Below, piece by piece: positions 59,259 through 64,000 of a stretch of DNA of 64,000 nucleotides. Within the stretch, counting starts at the first letter, position 1; each line of letters starts with the position of its first letter. Position numbers and translations under genes: made by a program. This DNA comes from Oscillospiraceae bacterium. Lineage in GTDB: Bacteria > Bacillota > Clostridia > Oscillospirales > Acutalibacteraceae. Location of the stretch: the NCBI GenBank assembly GCA_015066625.1, contig SVOC01000002.1, positions 1 to 64,000 on the forward strand, given 5' to 3'. The notes beneath the pieces were generated by a model. The model was not told the DNA's origin. It made no database searches and saw only the letters and a program-made list of their open reading frames with translations.

Positions 59259-61152
59259 AATTCTTCTCCAGCTCTCTTTTAGTCATTTCTATAAGTACGG
59301 GTCTGCCGTGAGGACAGTAGCGAATATCAGGCATTGATAAAAGCTGCTTTGCAAACCTTTCCATTTCAAGCCTTGACGTAAAATTACCTGCTTTGATTGC
59401 ACTTCTGCAGGCAACGGAATGGAAAATCCAATCAAGCTTTTCAAACATAACATCCTGCTTTTTCTCTACAAAGCGTCCTGCGATTTCACAAATAACATCC
59501 TGCACATCATCTGCCGAAATCTCCATGGGGCACTCTCTCACAATCACACAGCCGTTGCCGAAATCTTCGACATCAAAGCCTGCATCATTAAGCAAACCAA
59601 GATTATCAAGTATCGCGGAATATTCTTCTTTTGAAAGAGTAACGGTAACGGGCAACAGGAGTAGCTGGGGTGTTCTTTCTCCGTTTTCCCGTTTCAGTTT
59701 TTCATAGATAATGCGTTCGTGGGCTGCGTGCTTATCAATGATAACCATTTTGCCCTTGTATTCGCACATAATGTATGTTTTGAATGCTTCACCTATAAGG
59801 TGAAATTCTTCTTCAAAATCCTTTTTTTCAGGTTCGCAAGGCGCCGTAACAGGCTCAGGTTTCGGTGCAACAGAAGGTGATTTTAAAAGAATATCTTCTG
59901 TTTTTTCTTCAACAGCCGACTCAGAATCGGGTGAACTTGCAACGATGAACCGTTTCGGTTCATCTGTTTTTATTTCAACAACCTGCTCAACGGGTTTAAC
60001 CCCGGTTTCGCTGACCACAGGAGCAGTTTCAACGGGCTTTGCAGGAATATGCTGCCAGAAATCAGTTGCGGGTTTCGGAGGCTGAACTATTTTCAACTGT
60101 TCAGCAGGCTTTTCGGGTTCTTTATAAAAATCAGTAACAACTCTGTTGACTTGCTTGGGAGTATCGCCCCTTGAAAGTGCGTTTCTGCAGGCATAGAACA
60201 CTGCATTAAAAACCGCTTTTTCGTCAGAAAACCTTACCTCCGTTTTTGCGGGATGAACATTGACATCAACAAGCGACGGATTAATTTTGATATTCAGCAC
60301 ACAGGAAGGAAATTTACCCACCATAATTGAGTTCTTATAACCCTCGCTGAGTGCGGCAGTTCCCGTTCCCGTTTTGATAAGACGATTATTGAGGAAGAAA
60401 AACTGCATATTGCGGTTGGGACGGGATGCAACGGGTCTTGAAACATATCCGCTGACTTCAACACCGTTACCCGAATACTCGGCCGGAATTAAATCCGATG
60501 AGAAATCCTTACCGAAAATTTCACGGATGCAGGTAAGCAAATCACCGTTGCCGCTTGTAACAAGCACCTGCTTGCCTTCTCTGATGAATCTGAAAGAGAT
60601 TTCGGGATGTGAAAGAGCAATTCTGTCAACAACACCTGCAACTGCATTGGCTTCGGTAACATCCTTTTTAAGAAATTTCATTCTTGCAGGAGTTTTGCGA
60701 AACAAGTCACGGACAACTATTGTTGTGCCCTTGGGGCATCCTGCATCATCAAGCAGAATTTCTTCGCCGTATTCAATTACATACCTTGTGCCGATTTCAT
60801 CCTCTGCGGCGCAGGTCATAACATCGACCTTTGCAACAGCGCTGACGCTGGCAAGCGCTTCACCTCGGAAACCGAGAGTAAATATGCTTTCAAGGTCTTC
60901 GCTGGTTGAAATCTTGCTTGTTGCGTGGCTGACAAAGGCATTGCGTATATCTTCACGTAAAATACCGCAGCCGTTATCGGTAATTCTTATGTAGGAAATA
61001 CCGCCGTTTTTGATTTCAACGGTAACGCTGTCTGCGCCTGAGTCGATTGAATTTTCAAGAAGCTCCTTTACGACAGAAGCGGGGCGCTCTACAACCTCGC
61101 CTGCAGCAATAAGCTCAGCAAGATGCTTGGGAAGAACATTGATTTTAGCCAT
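59245..61152 (-). CDS. mutL: DNA mismatch repair protein MutL
   Basis: 635 residues. A GHKL ATPase domain occupies the N-terminus: ELLENSIDSGAD, ITDNGCGI, FVSHATSKI, FTLGFRGEALASV. After a Pro/Glu/Lys-rich linker (about 345-440) comes the C-terminal dimerisation/endonuclease domain, with DKHAAHERIIYE for the metal-site motif and CPHGRP near the end. It links MutS mismatch recognition to strand cutting. AGGAGG lies 7 bases before ATG, 19 bp after mutS. Confidence 0.95.
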   Translation of the reverse strand: MAKINVLPKHLAELIAAGEVVERPASVVKELLENSIDSGADSVTVEIKNGGISYIRITDNGCGILREDIRNAFVSHATSKISTSEDLESIFTLGFRGEALASVSAVAKVDVMTCAAEDEIGTRYVIEYGEEILLDDAGCPKGTTIVVRDLFRKTPARMKFLKKDVTEANAVAGVVDRIALSHPEISFRFIREGKQVLVTSGNGDLLTCIREIFGKDFSSDLIPAEYSGNGVEVSGYVSRPVASRPNRNMQFFFLNNRLIKTGTGTAALSEGYKNSIMVGKFPSCVLNIKINPSLVDVNVHPAKTEVRFSDEKAVFNAVFYACRNALSRGDTPKQVNRVVTDFYKEPEKPAEQLKIVQPPKPATDFWQHIPAKPVETAPVVSETGVKPVEQVVEIKTDEPKRFIVASSPDSESAVEEKTEDILLKSPSVAPKPEPVTAPCEPEKKDFEEEFHLIGEAFKTYIMCEYKGKMVIIDKHAAHERIIYEKLKRENGERTPQLLLLPVTVTLSKEEYSAILDNLGLLNDAGFDVEDFGNGCVIVRECPMEISADDVQDVICEIAGRFVEKKQDVMFEKLDWIFHSVACRSAIKAGNFTSRLEMERFAKQLLSMPDIRYCPHGRPVLIEMTKRELEKNFGRI

Positions 61153-61171
61153 AACGGAGCCTCCTTTTCAA

Positions 61172-63775
61172 TCAGTTATTTGCCTGCTTTGCAAGCTCAT
61201 AAAGAACACTCATTGCTTCAATGGGTGTAAGTGTATTAACATCAATCTTTTTGAGTTTTTCAACTATATCGTTTGCATTTGATGAGCCGAAGGACATCTG
61301 CATTTCATACTGAGGTTCGGATTCAACACGCACTGGAACTTTTAAACCTTCGCCTTCAAGCTCTTTAAGCACAACCTTTGCACGCTCAACAACGCTTGAA
61401 GGAACACCTGCAAGCTTTGCGACTTCAATACCGTAGCTGCCGTCTGCACAGCCTGAAACAATGCGGCGAAGGAATGTGATGTCATCCCCTCTTTTCTTGA
61501 CGGCAATGCTGTAATTTTTAACACCCGACACTGAACTTTCAAGTTCTGTAAGTTCGTGATAATGAGTTGCAAAAAGAGTTTTTGCACCAAGCTTACGCTT
61601 ATCTGCGGAATATTCGAGCACGGCTCTCGCAATACTCATGCCGTCAAATGTGGAAGTACCTCTGCCGATTTCGTCAAAGATAATAAGACTTTTTGATGTT
61701 GCATTTTTCAATATATCGGCAACTTCGGTCATTTCAACCATAAAAGTTGATGAGCCCGATGCAAGGTCATCGGACGCCCCGATTCTTGTAAAAATACCGT
61801 CAACCACACAAAGCTCCGCACTGAGTGCAGGAACAAAACTGCCCGCCTGTGCCATAAGGCAAATAAGTGCAACCTGACGCATAAAGGTTGATTTACCCGC
61901 CATATTGGGTCCTGTTATGATTGCACATCGGTTATCCGCACAGTCAAGCACCGTATCATTAGGTACAAACGGAAAATCAATAACTTTTTCAACAACGGGA
62001 TGTCGTCCGTCGGTAATAACAATCCTGTCGCTTGCGTTCATTGAAGGACAGCAATAGTTGTTTTCTGATGCAACCCTTGAAAATGAACAAAGCACATCAA
62101 CCGCGGCAACTGCGGCAGCTGTTTTCTGAATTTCAAAAAGATGCTCTGCCGCCTTCTTTCTTACCGTATCAAAGATTTCATATTCAAGTTTAACAATTCT
62201 TTCCTGTGCACCGAGAACCTTTGATTCAAGCTCTTTGAGTTCCTGTGTAATGAATCTTTCACAATTTGTGAGTGTCTGCTTTCTTATGTAATCTTCGGGA
62301 ACAAGTTCTTTGAATGAATTTGAAACCTCAATATAGTATCCGAAAACACGGTTATAGCCGATTTTAAGCTTTTTGATTCCTGTTCTCTCCTGCTCACGGA
62401 GCTGAATATCGGCAATATACCCCTTACCGTTGTTGAGAATATCACGCAGTGAATCAAGCTCGGCATTGAAGCCGTCTTTGATCATTCCGCCCTCTCTTAC
62501 GGAAAACGGAGGTTCTTCAATAATTGCACCGTCAATTAGTTCAACCAAGTCTTCAAGGGGAACAATATCACTGCAAAGCTCAGCAAGAAGACTGCTTTTG
62601 CAGGATGAAAGGTAATCTTTTATTGCGGGAAGCCTTGCAAGAGTTGATGAAAGTCCTTTCAGTTCTCTTGCATTTGCGGTTGAATAGGCAATCCTTGTAA
62701 TCAGTCTTTCAAGGTCCTGACAACCGGACAAAGACTCAATTATGTCATCTCTGACGGAAGGGTTATTCACCAATTCATCAACTGCGTTGTGACGCTTTGT
62801 TATTTTTGCTATGCTGAGCAATGGCTGTTCAAGCCAGCTTCTGAGCATACGCTTACCCATTGAGGTTTTAGCTTTATCAAGCACCCAGAGAAGTGAACCT
62901 CGCTTTTCTCTGTTTCGCATGGTTTCTGTTATTTCAAGATTGCGGAGGGTCGAAACATCAAGGCGCATAAAACTGCCTTCACCGTAGTAATCAATGTTTT
63001 TAATGTTTTCTAGCTCCGATTTTTGAACCTCTCTGAGGTAATCCATTACGGCACCCAACGCGGAAACCGCAGCCTCGGCACCGTCAAGCGAAAGCTGTGA
63101 AAGTGATGTTACATTAAAGTGTCTGAGAATTGTTGCGGAAGTTTTTGAAAGGTCAAAGCAGGAATCGTCAAGCAAATCGCAGGATGAACGAAGCCTGGTT
63201 TTAACAAAATCCGTCACCTGAGTAAGCTCAATAACATCGGAATTGATTATAATTTCACTGGGATTGAATCTGCCCAGTTCGTTTATAATTCTTCGCTGTG
63301 AATTCTTTCTTTCAAACTGTGTTACGTGAACACTGCCTGTGGAAATATCGGCAAAGCAAAGACCCACTGCGTGCTTTGAAGCATAAATGCAGGCGAGAAA
63401 ATTATTCTTGCCCTCATCAAGCATTGTGCTTTCAATTACCGTACCGGGAGTAAGCACTCTCGTTACATCACGCTTAACAATACCCTTGGCAAGTGCGGGG
63501 TCTTCGAGCTGTTCACAGATAGCTACCTTGTAGCCTTTTGTAACAAGGCGGGCAATATAAGAATCAGCACTGTGAAAAGGCACACCGCACATCGGAGCAC
63601 GTTCTTCCTGACCGCAATCCCTGCCCGTAAGCACAAGGTCAAGCTCCGCAGAAACCTTCTTTGCATCATCAAAGAACATTTCATAGAAGTCGCCAAGACG
63701 GAACATGAGAATTGTGTCGGGGTAGTTCTCCTTTATTTGGAAATACTGTTTCATCATCGGGGTAAGCTCTGCCAT
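61172..63775 (-). CDS. mutS: DNA mismatch repair protein MutS
   Basis: 867 residues. The mismatch-reading motif is MFRLGDFYEMFFDDAKK (the Phe-x-Glu), the Walker A is TGPNMAGKSTFMRQ, and Walker B with signature is IIFDEIGRGTSTFDGMSIA. A helix-turn-helix tail with GLKVPVRVES linker follows. The full domain set I-V is present. It is followed by mutL and miaA, and preceded by a YlbF-like gene. Confidence 0.96.
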   Translation of the reverse strand: MAELTPMMKQYFQIKENYPDTILMFRLGDFYEMFFDDAKKVSAELDLVLTGRDCGQEERAPMCGVPFHSADSYIARLVTKGYKVAICEQLEDPALAKGIVKRDVTRVLTPGTVIESTMLDEGKNNFLACIYASKHAVGLCFADISTGSVHVTQFERKNSQRRIINELGRFNPSEIIINSDVIELTQVTDFVKTRLRSSCDLLDDSCFDLSKTSATILRHFNVTSLSQLSLDGAEAAVSALGAVMDYLREVQKSELENIKNIDYYGEGSFMRLDVSTLRNLEITETMRNREKRGSLLWVLDKAKTSMGKRMLRSWLEQPLLSIAKITKRHNAVDELVNNPSVRDDIIESLSGCQDLERLITRIAYSTANARELKGLSSTLARLPAIKDYLSSCKSSLLAELCSDIVPLEDLVELIDGAIIEEPPFSVREGGMIKDGFNAELDSLRDILNNGKGYIADIQLREQERTGIKKLKIGYNRVFGYYIEVSNSFKELVPEDYIRKQTLTNCERFITQELKELESKVLGAQERIVKLEYEIFDTVRKKAAEHLFEIQKTAAAVAAVDVLCSFSRVASENNYCCPSMNASDRIVITDGRHPVVEKVIDFPFVPNDTVLDCADNRCAIITGPNMAGKSTFMRQVALICLMAQAGSFVPALSAELCVVDGIFTRIGASDDLASGSSTFMVEMTEVADILKNATSKSLIIFDEIGRGTSTFDGMSIARAVLEYSADKRKLGAKTLFATHYHELTELESSVSGVKNYSIAVKKRGDDITFLRRIVSGCADGSYGIEVAKLAGVPSSVVERAKVVLKELEGEGLKVPVRVESEPQYEMQMSFGSSNANDIVEKLKKIDVNTLTPIEAMSVLYELAKQANN

Positions 63776-63805
63776 GAAATTACCATACCTTTCAAAAATT
63801 CCCGT

Positions 63806-63829
63806 CGGGGCTGATTTTACTCAGCCCCG
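63806..63829 (-). terminator. Possible weak terminator upstream of mutS
   Basis: CGGGGCTGA (63806-63814) pairs with TCAGCCCCG (63821-63829) over a 6-base loop. The T-run comes only 8 bases later on the minus strand, so it is a weak terminator or an attenuating hairpin in the mutS leader. Confidence 0.4.
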
Positions 63830-63841
63830 CTGATTCAAAAC

Positions 63842-64000
63842 TTAGTGGCAACCGCTGCATGAGCTGCATTCGCCGCCGCAGTTATGCTCCTGAGGAGGCT
63901 CGCAGGTTGCAGGGTCTTCGCCCTGAAGGCAAAGTGCGAAAATGCCGTTGATATACTGCATAAGGCTGTCAATCTCAGCTCTTGCAGCTTCATAAGCCTG
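63842..64000 (-). CDS. YlbF/YmcA-family protein, C-terminal fragment
   Basis: The last 52 codons of a gene that continues beyond the window. The helix AYEAARAEIDSLMQYINGIF fits the YlbF/YmcA (RicA/RicF) family, and genes of this family often precede mutS in Firmicutes. The C-terminus is Cys-rich (EHNCGGECSSCSGCH), which could bind metal. In Bacillus the Ric complex carries iron-sulfur clusters and helps RNase Y process mRNAs. Family assignment rests on a short fragment. Confidence 0.6.
   Translation of the reverse strand, partial: QAYEAARAEIDSLMQYINGIFALCLQGEDPATCEPPQEHNCGGECSSCSGCH

Overview
The window reads as chromosome of a Gram-positive anaerobe of the Bacillota, most likely class Clostridia (Oscillospirales/Lachnospirales-like, probably gut). 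The reasons are the DivIVA/SepF/LspA cluster, strong AGGAGG ribosome sites, split transketolase, Old-yellow-enzyme and radical-SAM/B12 genes, BspA-like leucine-rich repeats, and many genes for glycan use (rhamnosidase, sulfatase, GH99-like protein). Genus cannot be fixed from the sequence alone.

Layout. 1-6000 is accessory DNA: a serine recombinase gene is broken near its start, and between its two pieces lies an RHS-repeat gene lacking its 5' end, followed by a DUF5104-like protein and a lipoprotein. tRNA-Ser(GGA) closes this region. 6.2-9.8 kb holds a secreted alpha/beta hydrolase with Cys in the nucleophile position and a GH3-family adenylating enzyme. 9.9-11.9 kb has a small DivIVA-like protein, a signal-peptidase-like protein without the expected serine, and MgtC. 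At 12.06-13.16 kb tRNA-Ala(GGC) is separated from its own UUCG-loop terminator by a 992-bp segment bounded by a 24-bp repeat of the tRNA 3' end; the segment carries one seven-helix protein with CREST-hydrolase residues. 13.2-16.7 kb is a glycan uptake and breakdown operon (GPH symporter, GH99-like protein, esterase).

16.7-29.4 kb holds XRE regulators, a metallophosphatase/DUF362/MFS operon, a 1697-residue secreted papain-like protease with leucine-rich and Cys-rich repeats next to a small XRE regulator with a palindromic operator, and an M20 peptidase. 29.4-41.9 kb is a run of redox, sugar and transport genes: OYE, Gfo/Idh, aldo/keto reductase, ICMT-like, GH78, CDF transporter, nitroreductase, HAD, B12-radical SAM DUF4080 and sulfatase. 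42.2-46.1 kb is a three-gene operon: TIM-barrel isomerase, 2-hydroxyacid dehydrogenase, and a large membrane-anchored protein that looks like a polysaccharide lyase.

46.3-64 kb is mostly core genome, all on the minus strand. In transcription order it runs YlbF-like, mutS, mutL, miaA, an HlyD-like membrane protein, yggS, sepF, divIVA, lspA, an RluD-type pseudouridine synthase, HAD phosphatase, the two transketolase halves, a membrane propeller-like protein, a DivIVA-like coiled coil, an orphan fumarase beta subunit and a PiT transporter. The genes overlap or nearly touch, so the division, repair and tRNA-modification functions are probably co-transcribed.

The points most worth a second look are the tRNA-Ala mini-island, the RHS cassette inside the recombinase gene, the operator-controlled secreted protease, the unnamed glycan operon at 42-46 kb, and several genes whose ribosome site faces ATA or ACG rather than ATG. 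No CRISPR array, rRNA gene or complete insertion sequence was seen.
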